IMG/VR virus record: IMGVR_UViG_3300008107_000123 | Span: 1 to 41,603 of that record | Length of the DNA stretch: 41,603 bases | DNA from: a virus | Direction: 5' to 3' (one strand) | In this document: positions 1 through 7,544 of the stretch, in pieces | Layout of the letters: the number at the start of each line of letters is the position of its first letter | Position numbering within the stretch: position 1 is the first letter of the stretch | The notes under the pieces: generated by a model | Told to the model about the DNA's origin: nothing | The model's database searches: none | Seen by the model: the letters and a program-made list of their open reading frames with translations, nothing else | Program-made: the position numbers and the translations under genes

Positions 1-729
1 TCGAACGCTCGTCTTGCGATTTCTGGGACCAACTACCGGTTTGGCGACTTGGCGGCTGCCGGTCCTTTCCGTCAGTCGTTTGTCATTACACCATCTGCCG
101 GGTCTGTTACCGTCGCTGTCGAGTTCTTTTCTGCCGGAGGCGCGACCATCAACGGGAGCGGCGGCACTTACGGCGCAGGTAGCGCCTTCCTCCGCGTTTC
201 CAAGATCGTGCAGGCGACCCAATGGCCCGCCGTCACGACCGGGACCATCATCTGCACCTCAACCACGCGGCCAGCGAGTCCGTTTGTCGGGCAGAAGATT
301 TATGAGACTGACACTAAGAAAGAACTGACATACGACGGTGCTTCGTGGACGCAGCCGTGGAACCAGCCGTGGGGGGTTGTTGGTATTGGCACGCATGACA
401 CAGGCTTGCAGGTTGCGGCAAACACATCATTCTGTTCCGTGACCTTTAACCCCGTGCTCAACCGTTATTACCAAGCGTTTTATACGGAGCGCACCATCTG
501 GGCAACAGCAGGCACTATTGGAATCTTTGACTCTGTTGCAAGTGGAAGGATTGCGGAGCAGTATGGAGCACCTGATCCTGTAACGCTTCAGCGCACTAAG
601 ACGTTCAGCACTACGGCTTCACGCACTCTTTCTATTCGCTCTGATGGAGTGCAAACCCCTATCAGTGGTGCGTATTCTGGTAATGAGCGCCCCGCTCAGT
701 TGGTTGTCATGGACGTTGGCCCGGCTTAA
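1..729 (+). CDS. Tail fibre protein, C-terminal part (5' truncated by window start)
   Basis: The frame is open from base 1 and ends in TAA at 727-729, giving 242 residues without an in-frame start that fits the domain. It is Gly/Ser/Thr-rich and beta-strand-like. A central segment of the type RPASPFVGQKIYETDTKK followed by YDGASW is a module I associate with tail-fibre and distal-tail proteins of environmental phages. The first residues (SNARLAISGT) read as the natural continuation of the protein that runs off the right end of the window (DYDVLIGCNFNGG), so the two are probably halves of one fibre of about 595 residues. Joining the ends directly puts the halves out of frame; one missing base would restore the frame. 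The family call is from motif recognition, and host-receptor binding is inferred. Confidence 0.7.
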   Translation, partial: SNARLAISGTNYRFGDLAAAGPFRQSFVITPSAGSVTVAVEFFSAGGATINGSGGTYGAGSAFLRVSKIVQATQWPAVTTGTIICTSTTRPASPFVGQKIYETDTKKELTYDGASWTQPWNQPWGVVGIGTHDTGLQVAANTSFCSVTFNPVLNRYYQAFYTERTIWATAGTIGIFDSVASGRIAEQYGAPDPVTLQRTKTFSTTASRTLSIRSDGVQTPISGAYSGNERPAQLVVMDVGPA

Positions 730-1263
730 GTGACGCTCCTCCTCCTCCTCACATCGAGTGGGGGTCCGAAGCCGGTAGAGGCAGCGGCGTCGGCCTCCAC
801 AACTCTGACAGCGGAACTACGTAGTCAGACCGTTCGCCCCGTTGCCGAGTGCAACGTGTTCTTCAACTCGTCTGCGGAACTGCGAAAGAGCATTGAAGTT
901 GCGGCAGCCGTCCTTGTTTCTTCTGCTTCTATAGCCGCAGAACTACGCAACGGAACAAAACTTTCTGCGTCAATCGTTCAAGCCAGCGCGTCACTATCTG
1001 CGTCGCTAACTAACGGAACAGAACTCGCTGCGTCACTCGTTGCTCTGTCGTCAGTTATCACCGCTGGGATTACTTCTGCCGGAAGTACGCCTTCTTCCGC
1101 TATCATAAATGCAGTCTCAACTGTTGCCGTAAGGCTTCCGGGTCGTGAGTACGGATCACCAGTAACGGCTGGTTCGTCACGCTCCGGTGCAGGGGGGACT
1201 CCCCCTGTTGGGTCTGGACGCTCTGGCGCAGGCGGAACTCCAACGCCCGGAAATGGGAGATAG
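730..1263 (+). CDS. Ala/Ser-rich repeat protein, probable minor tail or fibre component
   Basis: A GTG start directly follows the stop of the fibre gene, and the product is 177 residues. Repeats of roughly 25-30 residues are visible, each with an Ala/Ser-rich strand followed by AELR and then SQT or NGT (for example IAAELRNGTKL and LSASLTNGTEL). The C-terminus is Gly/Ser/Pro-rich with two copies of SGRSGAGGTP-like sequence. No cysteine cluster or catalytic motif is present. The placement between the fibre and portal genes suggests a structural role in the tail appendage. I do not recognise a named family. The last part of the gene contains a 7-bp hairpin (1190-1207, loop GACT) with no T-run. 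Confidence 0.6.
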   Translation: MTLLLLLTSSGGPKPVEAAASASTTLTAELRSQTVRPVAECNVFFNSSAELRKSIEVAAAVLVSSASIAAELRNGTKLSASIVQASASLSASLTNGTELAASLVALSSVITAGITSAGSTPSSAIINAVSTVAVRLPGREYGSPVTAGSSRSGAGGTPPVGSGRSGAGGTPTPGNGR

Positions 1264-1266
1264 TAA

Positions 1267-3498
1267 GTGGCTACCTCGTACAGCAATCTTTATCGCGGCA
1301 AGGGCGATGCTGCGTCCCGCCTTCAGCGTATGGTCGTTCAGGGCAAGGAGATCGCCAAGCAGGAGCGCACCCGCTGGCAGCAGAACCGCATGGTCTACCG
1401 TGGCGACCAGTGGTTCCGCCCCCGCCCCGGCGCTGGTTTTTCCTCTGGTCGGCTTGAAGTTCTTTCCGAGGGGGCTCGCGGACGTCGGCGGGATACGTTC
1501 AACCGACTGCGCCAAATGACGGATGGCCGCGTCTCTGTTCTTACCGCTTCCCGCCCGCCGTACGAAGTCATTCCCAAGACGCGGGATCAGGACGTTCTTG
1601 ACGCTGCTCGTCAGGCACAGAAGTTGATCGCCGCAAAGTGGGACGAGCAGGGGTGGAACGTCGGGGGGAACATCCGCGAACTCGTACTTACTGGCGAGAT
1701 TGACGGCGTTTCTTTCCTCAACGTGACGTTTGATCCGAACTGTGGGGAAGAGACGGTTATCTACGTTGCCCCAGACGGACAGCCGATCGCAACACGCGAG
1801 GCGTACGAAGCGGCGATCCAGCAAGACCCGGACGGTGGGACGCTTTGGATGGAGAAGCGTGTACGCATGGGGGAGATTATCTGGAGAGTTGTACGCCCCG
1901 GCGCGATTGCAACCGATCCATCCGCTACCCACTGGAAGGACACGAACTGGGTAATAGAGTCGAGAGTCCTCCCGAAGGCGAAGATCGAGTCAGATAACAA
2001 CATCCAGATCGACAAACTTCTCAACGATGAGAGGAGCAGGACCGGCGGGGCGAAGAACAACCCCGACCCAACCATCGGTCCTGTTGTAGCCGAGGATGAG
2101 GGGCAACTTACCGATCGGATAATCCCGGGCCGCGAGGAGTACATCGTCCACGAGATGTACATGAAGCCGAGCGCCGAGTGGCCTAAGGGTTGCCACTCTC
2201 GTTGGCTCGACCGCGCACCCGGGCAGCCTCTTCTTGTTGAGGAGTACCCGGACTATGACCTCCCGTATCGTCCGTTCAACCCGAAGCCTGACGGTGGCCA
2301 CTACATGCGCTGCCGCGGGACTGTCGATGAACTGCGCCCGATCCAGCAGCGCTTCAACAGAATCCTCTCGCTGCTCTCTGAATGGATGGAGAAGGTGGCT
2401 CGTCCGCCAGTTCTTGTTCCTGTTGGGGCGCTCCGTGGTCAGGAGTTGTACAACGAGAAGGGGTTTGCGGAAGTCCACCCCCTCGGCGACCCGCACTTCA
2501 TGCCGACTCCGAGCGAGCCTGTTGCGGTGCTGACCCAGCACCTCCAGTGGTGCGTTCAGCAGATGGCCGAGATTGCAAACCAGAGCGACGCTATCCGTGG
2601 AGTCCAGCCCGGAGGCGTGGAGTCTGCAATCGGTATTCAGGCACTAGCGCAGAACTCAGAAACTCAGTTGTCCGGAACAGCGTCTCAGGTCGCCTCGGTT
2701 ATCGAGTGGGGGCTTTCGCGCTCCCTCCGCCTCGTCCGTGACTACTACTCAATCCCCCGCCTTGTGCAGACTTCGGGAGTTGACAACTCGGAGGAACTGT
2801 CTGCGTTTGTCGGGGAGATGGTGCGGGACGCAGAGGATGTCCACATCACCGCGTCCATTCTCCCGAGAAGCCGTGCGCTCCAGTTCCAGACGCTTATGCA
2901 ACTTGCGCCGATCATCGGGAACGACATCCGACCGTATGTCGCTCGTTTCGTCGAGGGTTCTTACGACGAGTTCATTTCGTCTGAAACCGCACAGCGCGAC
3001 AAGCAGAAGCGCGAGAACCGTGCACTTGCTGCGCTTGGCAAGTTGGACGAGCGGGATCAGGTCTGGGCTGACTTCAGCCAGATTCAGGCCCAGTACATGC
3101 AGGCGTTCGCAATGGCATCGTCGCAGGGCGATCCGACCATCGCGCTTTCGATGGCCGGAATCCAGCCGCCCTCGGTTCTTCGCATGCTCCGAGACGCTGG
3201 GGTAAACATCCCAACTGTCGAGGATTACGACGACCACGCGATGCACCTTCGCGCCCTTGACCTGTGGCGGCTTAGCGACGGATACGACGCCATACATCCT
3301 CTTGTCAAGCAAGCCGCACGTGAGCACGCCACTGAACACAAGAAGATGCTTGAACAGCAACTTGTTTCGATGGGGAGCCAAACCCCACCGGATCAGGGTC
3401 CGCAGGGCGGTGGCTCTCCACCGGCACCTAAGGGCCAGCCCTCGCCGCCCAAGGAGAACAAGGGCGGACCACCAGCAACGATAGCGGGGACGATGTGA
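1267..3498 (+). CDS. Portal protein (P22-like, long podovirus type)
   Basis: GTG start 3 nt after the previous stop; 743 residues, the size expected for P22-type portals (about 725) rather than the roughly 400-500 of siphovirus portals. The portal forms the dodecameric ring at one capsid vertex through which terminase pumps DNA and through which DNA leaves. The N-terminus has a basic segment with RWQQNRMVYRGDQWF. The centre contains a conserved acidic/aromatic stretch (EEYPDYDLPYRPFNPKPDGG) followed by a helical stem-like region with IQQRFNRILSLLSEWMEK. The C-terminus is Pro/Gly-rich and polar. Downstream scaffold-like and capsid genes in canonical order support the call. The stop overlaps the next start by 4 nt, implying translational coupling. 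Confidence 0.88.
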   Translation: MATSYSNLYRGKGDAASRLQRMVVQGKEIAKQERTRWQQNRMVYRGDQWFRPRPGAGFSSGRLEVLSEGARGRRRDTFNRLRQMTDGRVSVLTASRPPYEVIPKTRDQDVLDAARQAQKLIAAKWDEQGWNVGGNIRELVLTGEIDGVSFLNVTFDPNCGEETVIYVAPDGQPIATREAYEAAIQQDPDGGTLWMEKRVRMGEIIWRVVRPGAIATDPSATHWKDTNWVIESRVLPKAKIESDNNIQIDKLLNDERSRTGGAKNNPDPTIGPVVAEDEGQLTDRIIPGREEYIVHEMYMKPSAEWPKGCHSRWLDRAPGQPLLVEEYPDYDLPYRPFNPKPDGGHYMRCRGTVDELRPIQQRFNRILSLLSEWMEKVARPPVLVPVGALRGQELYNEKGFAEVHPLGDPHFMPTPSEPVAVLTQHLQWCVQQMAEIANQSDAIRGVQPGGVESAIGIQALAQNSETQLSGTASQVASVIEWGLSRSLRLVRDYYSIPRLVQTSGVDNSEELSAFVGEMVRDAEDVHITASILPRSRALQFQTLMQLAPIIGNDIRPYVARFVEGSYDEFISSETAQRDKQKRENRALAALGKLDERDQVWADFSQIQAQYMQAFAMASSQGDPTIALSMAGIQPPSVLRMLRDAGVNIPTVEDYDDHAMHLRALDLWRLSDGYDAIHPLVKQAAREHATEHKKMLEQQLVSMGSQTPPDQGPQGGGSPPAPKGQPSPPKENKGGPPATIAGTM

Positions 3499-3743
3499 GC
3501 GAGACTGAGAGGGGCTTCGGCCCCGGCTTCGAGAAGGACGTGGCAGCGATTCTTGCAACCGCTGACCGGGGACTTCTGTACGCCCGTGAGGTGAGGGAGA
3601 ACCTCGCACGGGCGGGGATGATTATCTACGACTCGGTAGAGATGCCAGACGTGGAGCCACCGCAGTACAACGATGATGTGGACGAACTCCAACTCATCAA
3701 CGACAACTACCCTGCCGACGAGGAGGACGCAGAGGATGAGTGA
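3495..3743 (+). CDS. Small acidic protein of unknown function
   Basis: GTG start inside the portal stop (ATGTGA arrangement); 82 residues. It is strongly acidic, especially the last 30 residues (NDDVDELQLINDN and a run of E/D at the end), with an N-terminal helix (FEKDVAAILATADRGLLYAREVRENL shortened here to its ends). No known domain is recognised. Position between portal and scaffold suggests a capsid-assembly accessory or part of the scaffold system. It overlaps the next gene by 8 nt, so the three genes are probably translated as a coupled unit. Confidence 0.7.
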   Translation: MSETERGFGPGFEKDVAAILATADRGLLYAREVRENLARAGMIIYDSVEMPDVEPPQYNDDVDELQLINDNYPADEEDAEDE

Positions 3744-4497
3744 CGAGCAGCAGGAGCCTCAGGAGGCCCACAACCCGTGGGAGCCGTGGCAGGAGGTGGG
3801 GTTTGACCCCGAGCAGTTCGACCCCGAGGACGTGCGAAACGCCTACGAGGGTTGGAACGCTCTGGGTGACCGCGACCAGCGTCCGTACCTTGTGGAGAGG
3901 ATGCTTCAGGGAAATGAGATTCCCGAGGGCATGAGCCTCAACGAGATGATGGAGGCCGCTAACCTCTACTGGCAGGCGAAGAACGACCCGTTCGGGTCAG
4001 ACGACGACGAGATGTACTACTCAGAACCGGACGGTTCTCAGTATGGGCCGGTTGATCCGTCTGTCGATTACGGCAGCCCCGCGCTTGACCCGAACTACCT
4101 TCGGAATGTCTGGCAGGAGGACATTCAGTCGATCGTAGACACCCGGTTGGAGCAGATGGAACAGCAGTATCACGAGCGCCAGCAGTTCGATGAGTTCAGG
4201 TCTGAAATGGATCGACTTCGTGCCGACCACAACCTTTCCGATACTGATCTTCAGTTCCTTGCTCCCCGCGCTGTCGAGTATGTCCAGCCCGGTCGGCCGA
4301 TGGCAGAGGCGATCGGTCAGGCGTGGAGTGATTTCGACGAGTGGCGTCGTCACTCGCTCGCTAACTACGCTCAGCAGCAGGGTCGTGCGCCTCGCACTTC
4401 CCCGCCGAGCGGTCTTTCTGCCTCTCCCGAGCAGCCGCCTCGTAGCCTTGCAGAGGCGCAGCAGATGATGGAGAGTCGTTACGGCGGCGGATTCTAG
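3736..4497 (+). CDS. Putative scaffolding protein
   Basis: ATG 3736 is chosen because it lies 8 nt inside the upstream gene and begins MSDEQQEPQEAHNPWEPW; the frame is open further upstream, but those residues are the shadow of the preceding gene. The product is 253 residues, rich in Glu, Asp and Gln, with predicted helical/coiled segments (DTRLEQMEQQYHERQQFDEF) and a disordered Gln/Pro tail. Size, composition and location directly between portal and capsid match the scaffolding proteins that template procapsid assembly and are absent from mature heads. There is no sequence-specific motif; the call rests on synteny and composition. Confidence 0.65.
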   Translation: MSDEQQEPQEAHNPWEPWQEVGFDPEQFDPEDVRNAYEGWNALGDRDQRPYLVERMLQGNEIPEGMSLNEMMEAANLYWQAKNDPFGSDDDEMYYSEPDGSQYGPVDPSVDYGSPALDPNYLRNVWQEDIQSIVDTRLEQMEQQYHERQQFDEFRSEMDRLRADHNLSDTDLQFLAPRAVEYVQPGRPMAEAIGQAWSDFDEWRRHSLANYAQQQGRAPRTSPPSGLSASPEQPPRSLAEAQQMMESRYGGGF

Positions 4498-4501
4498 ACT
4501 G

Positions 4502-4544
4502 ACGCCGTGCTTCGTGTGTTAGTGTAACGCACGAAGCACGGCGT
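4502..4544 (+). other. Very stable stem-loop upstream of the capsid gene
   Basis: Bases 4502-4516 (ACGCCGTGCTTCGTG) pair perfectly with 4530-4544. The stem continues through a T-G pair and GTTA/TAAC (4518-4521 with 4525-4528) to a 3-nt loop, about 20 base pairs in all. A second hairpin follows (CGAGA 4554-4558 with TCTCG 4564-4568, flanked by CTCC/GGAG). No T-run follows either, so a simple intrinsic terminator is unlikely. It fills most of the 142-nt gap between scaffold and capsid genes. An mRNA 5' stabiliser or processing site, or a partial terminator that sets capsid dosage, are the likeliest roles. Confidence 0.6.
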
Positions 4545-4639
4545 TGGCTCCGGCGAGATGAAGTCTCGGGAGGACGGTGCGGAAATAGCGGGCCTGTCCC
4601 GTTCTACCCACTTTTCTCTAAAAGAAAGAGAGACTTCAC

Positions 4640-5944
4640 TTGTCCCTTTATTCCGCGTCCTCCGCTTTTGCGAAGGATGTCTGGCTCCCGGGGCTGAACT
4701 ACGAACTGCTTGCTGAGCCCGGCACCCTGCTGGGCTGGCTCGGTTCGTACGCTGACAGCCGCGTGACCGTTGACATCGAGGGTCGCCGTTCGTACATCAA
4801 GTTGCGGATCGGTGACTCGCTCGGTCAGGGAACCATCGCTCAGGGCGGTAACTACCCCAACCCGGGTGACCCGACCTACGACGAGGCTTCCCTGAACCTC
4901 GCGCACCTTGCGCACGCCATCGACTTCACGATGGAGGAGATGGCACTTCTTGAGTCCACCGAGGCCGCTGCGGTCCCGATCATGGCCGAGAAGATGACCG
5001 CTGCTAAGGAGGCTATGTCCTCCGACATCGAGCGTCAGGCTTGGAGCGACGGTAGTGGTGTTCTTGCGAACGTCGCTTCGTCGTCGGGTTCGACGATCAC
5101 CCTCGACGCCACGACCTCATCGCAGGTGGATCGTGACCGTTACCTGTGGATCGACGACGCTAACCGCGCTCGTTACGACGTTGTGCACGGTACGACTGGC
5201 GCCCAGCAGGTTACGGGCTTCACCGTGTCGGACATCAACGAGTCCACCAACGTGCTTACCTGCTCGGCCTCGATGACCTCGGCCACCTCGGCTGGCGTTG
5301 TTGTGCGCAGCGGCACGTGGGCTTCCGGTGGTGCCTACAACTCTCTGGAGTTCGGCGGCATCAAGGCTGCGGTTGACAACAACAACACCTACATGGGTAT
5401 CGACCGCACCGCTTCGGGCAAGGGCTACTGGCAGGCCGTGGTCGCTGACAACAGCGGCACCCTGCGCCCCCTTACCGAGGAACTGATCCACGGAGTGATG
5501 AACAAGATCGCTCGCCGCGCTGGCCGCCAGCCCACTGGTGACTACGCTGCGTTCGCTTCGTTCGGTACGTACACCGCGTACCACCAGATCATCACCCCGG
5601 GCCTCCGTTACACGCTGGAGTCCACCCCGGACATCGGCTTCGGTCGCCCGCTGGAGATGCTCGGCGTCCCCATGTACCGTGGTGCCCGTTGTCCCCGCAA
5701 CAGCATCTTCGTGCTGAAGAAGGACAGCCTGAAGTTCGTTCGTCCGAAGCACAACAAGCCGGGCGACCTGCTGAACTTCGTCAACCTCGGCGGCTCGGAG
5801 TTCTTCCTGAAGAACGCTTCGAGCGGTCAGGGGCACAGCGCGTCAGTGGTTGCGTACCTCGACGGCTTCCTCGGAATGATGACGACGCGCCCGCGTGACC
5901 ACGCGGTTCTCGGCGACATCTCCGAGGTGGCGAGTACGTACTAG
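4640..5944 (+). CDS. Major capsid protein (HK97-fold type)
   Basis: TTG start with a purine-rich GAAAGAGAGA sequence upstream; the frame gives 434 residues starting MSLYSASSAFAKDVW. Features typical of phage major capsid proteins are a helical N-terminal arm, repeated references to a beta-rich core, a helical region around residues 90-130 (EEMALLESTEAAAVPIMAEK), and an assembly-loop-like insertion rich in Ser/Thr/Gly around residues 140-240. The C-terminal half (FGRPLEMLGVPMYRGARC) resembles the strand-turn pattern of the P-domain in capsid proteins of environmental podoviruses. It follows the scaffold gene and precedes a small probable decoration protein. Codons are strongly biased to C/G third positions, as expected for the most expressed gene. 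Confidence 0.85.
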   Translation: MSLYSASSAFAKDVWLPGLNYELLAEPGTLLGWLGSYADSRVTVDIEGRRSYIKLRIGDSLGQGTIAQGGNYPNPGDPTYDEASLNLAHLAHAIDFTMEEMALLESTEAAAVPIMAEKMTAAKEAMSSDIERQAWSDGSGVLANVASSSGSTITLDATTSSQVDRDRYLWIDDANRARYDVVHGTTGAQQVTGFTVSDINESTNVLTCSASMTSATSAGVVVRSGTWASGGAYNSLEFGGIKAAVDNNNTYMGIDRTASGKGYWQAVVADNSGTLRPLTEELIHGVMNKIARRAGRQPTGDYAAFASFGTYTAYHQIITPGLRYTLESTPDIGFGRPLEMLGVPMYRGARCPRNSIFVLKKDSLKFVRPKHNKPGDLLNFVNLGGSEFFLKNASSGQGHSASVVAYLDGFLGMMTTRPRDHAVLGDISEVASTY

Positions 5945-5946
5945 CG

Positions 5947-6357
5947 ATGGCTCTTACCGTCACGATCAACAAGACCGACACCGTTGGTCGTTACCTGAAG
6001 GTCAAGACCGGAACGGTGACGTTCGACTCGTCTTACCCCACTGGGGGTGAGTCGCTGTCGGCCACCGACCTCGGCTTCTCGACCAAGGTAGAAACCTTCG
6101 TGGCGTCGCCTAACGGTGGCCTCATCTTCGAGTATGACTTCACTAACTCGAAGTTGGAGGCTTTCTACCCCAGCGGCGGTGCGGCTACCCCGGCGGCTCT
6201 TGCAGCCCCGGCGGTAACTGTTCCGGCAGGGGCGACCACCGTGACGTCAAGCGCGGCACAGCCGAATCTTACTGAGACGGCTGGAATCGCGGCAGAGGTT
6301 GGTAACACCACCGACCTCTCGACCATCGTTACCAACTTCGTCGCCTTCGGGTACTAG
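5947..6357 (+). CDS. Probable capsid decoration or minor head protein
   Basis: ATG two bases after the capsid stop; 136 residues, no cysteines or charged catalytic motif. The first 80 residues look like a beta-sandwich (alternating polar/hydrophobic strands such as YLKVKTGTVTFDSSY and GGLIFEYDF). An Ala/Pro/Val linker follows at about residues 78-105. Its size and its position directly after the capsid gene match decoration or cement proteins that sit on the outer shell. No named family is recognised. Confidence 0.6.
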   Translation: MALTVTINKTDTVGRYLKVKTGTVTFDSSYPTGGESLSATDLGFSTKVETFVASPNGGLIFEYDFTNSKLEAFYPSGGAATPAALAAPAVTVPAGATTVTSSAAQPNLTETAGIAAEVGNTTDLSTIVTNFVAFGY

Positions 6358-6364
6358 GAGTTAG

Positions 6365-6844
6365 ATGCAACTCGGCGAACCGATCGGCTCCGTTCTCTAC
6401 GATGATTGGCGTTTCGTAGAGGAGGACATGCATAACATCAGTGGGCGTGTCACGGAGTACGACAGCGAGGCCAAGTTGGCCCGTCAGGAAGAGACTGGTC
6501 ATCTTGGCCTCGCTCGCCGAATCAACGCGCCGTTTGACGGCGGCGGTCACATCTGGGTTATCGCACGTCGCCTCCATGATGAGGAGACTGGCGACCCGCT
6601 TACCGGTGAACCCGACAAGCGTGTTCTTGACGAGCAGCGGAGGGCAGATGCTTTCCGCATCGACAACCTAGACCGTTGGCGTAAGGCTCAGGAGCGGATG
6701 TGGGTTCTCGATCAGGAGGTCCGTCACGCACGCGAGATCGAGAGCCAGATGGCAAACGCCGAGGAGTTCGTGTGGACGTTCCGCAAGAAAGACCTCGGGC
6801 GTAAGGACTCAATCCTCGTTCCGTCATCAGTGACAGATGGCTAG
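6365..6844 (+). CDS. Hypothetical protein in head-tail connector region
   Basis: ATG with a GGAG sequence 5 nt upstream; 159 residues, highly charged. The C-terminal half is a long amphipathic helix (residues about 85-140, LDEQRRADAFRIDNLDRWRK and following) and the N-terminal half is mixed alpha/beta with a GGHIWVIARR strand. It overlaps the next gene (adaptor) by 8 nt. Position suggests a virion accessory or connector-assembly factor. I do not recognise the family. Confidence 0.6.
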   Translation: MQLGEPIGSVLYDDWRFVEEDMHNISGRVTEYDSEAKLARQEETGHLGLARRINAPFDGGGHIWVIARRLHDEETGDPLTGEPDKRVLDEQRRADAFRIDNLDRWRKAQERMWVLDQEVRHAREIESQMANAEEFVWTFRKKDLGRKDSILVPSSVTDG

Positions 6845-7544
6845 CGGGGACTTCCAAGACCTCTACTCAAAGGCGATCTACGGATCGCGGAGAGACACGA
6901 GCGACACATTCGATGTCGCTCGGGCGAAGGAGGCAATCAACGAGGCGTACCTGTACGTAGCGTCAACTGGTGACCCGTGGGACTGGCTTGAAAAGGAAGG
7001 CCAGTTCGATGTCCAGATCGGGCAGGGTGTCTATACCTACGACGCAATCGGCTCAGCCCTATCGACAAGCATCGAAGAAATCCACACACTCACTATGGAC
7101 TCCGGCGACGGAGGGTGGACTCTTGACTCGATGTCTTGGCCTGCGCTTGAACGAGTCGCGTACAGCACTCAGGACGACGAGCAGAACGGGGAACCGATTA
7201 TGTTCTCCAAGTGGGATAGGCGAATCCGCTTGTTCCCTGCCCCAGACGAGGCGTACACCATCGGAATGTTCTACAGGGTGCAGGCGTCGGAGTTGGTGAA
7301 CAACTCAGACGTTCCCCTTCTACCACTGGCGTGGCGCACGCGACTCCTCGTCCCCTTCGCGTGCGCCCGCCTCCTTCGTCAGGAGGGGGGGCAGGAGGCG
7401 GCTGCCGAAGCAGACAGGTACATGCGCGACTTCGAGCGGTCATTCATCGAGGCACGTACTGCAATGGCTACCGCCAAGTACCCGTCCTTCAGGCTCACCT
7501 CCCCCGGATGGGCCGAGAGGTCGTACTGGTACCCGGGGCCGTAG
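6837..7544 (+). CDS. Head-tail adaptor protein (gp4/gp11-like podovirus connector)
   Basis: ATG start overlapping the previous stop; 235 residues. N-terminal helices (residues about 25-45, ARAKEAINEAYLYVAST, then GDPWDWLEK) are followed by a beta region and a C-terminal helix with LLVPFACARLLRQEGG. The helix pair followed by a FDVQIGQGVYTYD strand is the pattern seen in phage adaptor proteins that bind under the portal ring and receive the tail nozzle. The location, immediately before the large nozzle-like gene, fits. The family is assigned by pattern and synteny, not by a search. Confidence 0.65.
   Translation: MASGDFQDLYSKAIYGSRRDTSDTFDVARAKEAINEAYLYVASTGDPWDWLEKEGQFDVQIGQGVYTYDAIGSALSTSIEEIHTLTMDSGDGGWTLDSMSWPALERVAYSTQDDEQNGEPIMFSKWDRRIRLFPAPDEAYTIGMFYRVQASELVNNSDVPLLPLAWRTRLLVPFACARLLRQEGGQEAAAEADRYMRDFERSFIEARTAMATAKYPSFRLTSPGWAERSYWYPGP

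Noticed and set aside
14-328. Alternative frame at the left end that would continue the right-end gene if the ends are joined directly
   Set aside because: Its residues are Ser/Arg/Pro-rich without fibre-like pattern, and it ends early; the frame ending at 729 continues the domain.
1177-1932. Long minus-strand open frame over the portal start
   Set aside because: Shadow of the G/C-rich portal gene; no start site or domain, and the plus-strand gene is well supported.
5117-5836. Minus-strand open frame of 239 codons inside the capsid gene
   Set aside because: Codon bias of the capsid gene creates open antisense frames; composition (Val/Arg/Gly/Ala) has no domain.
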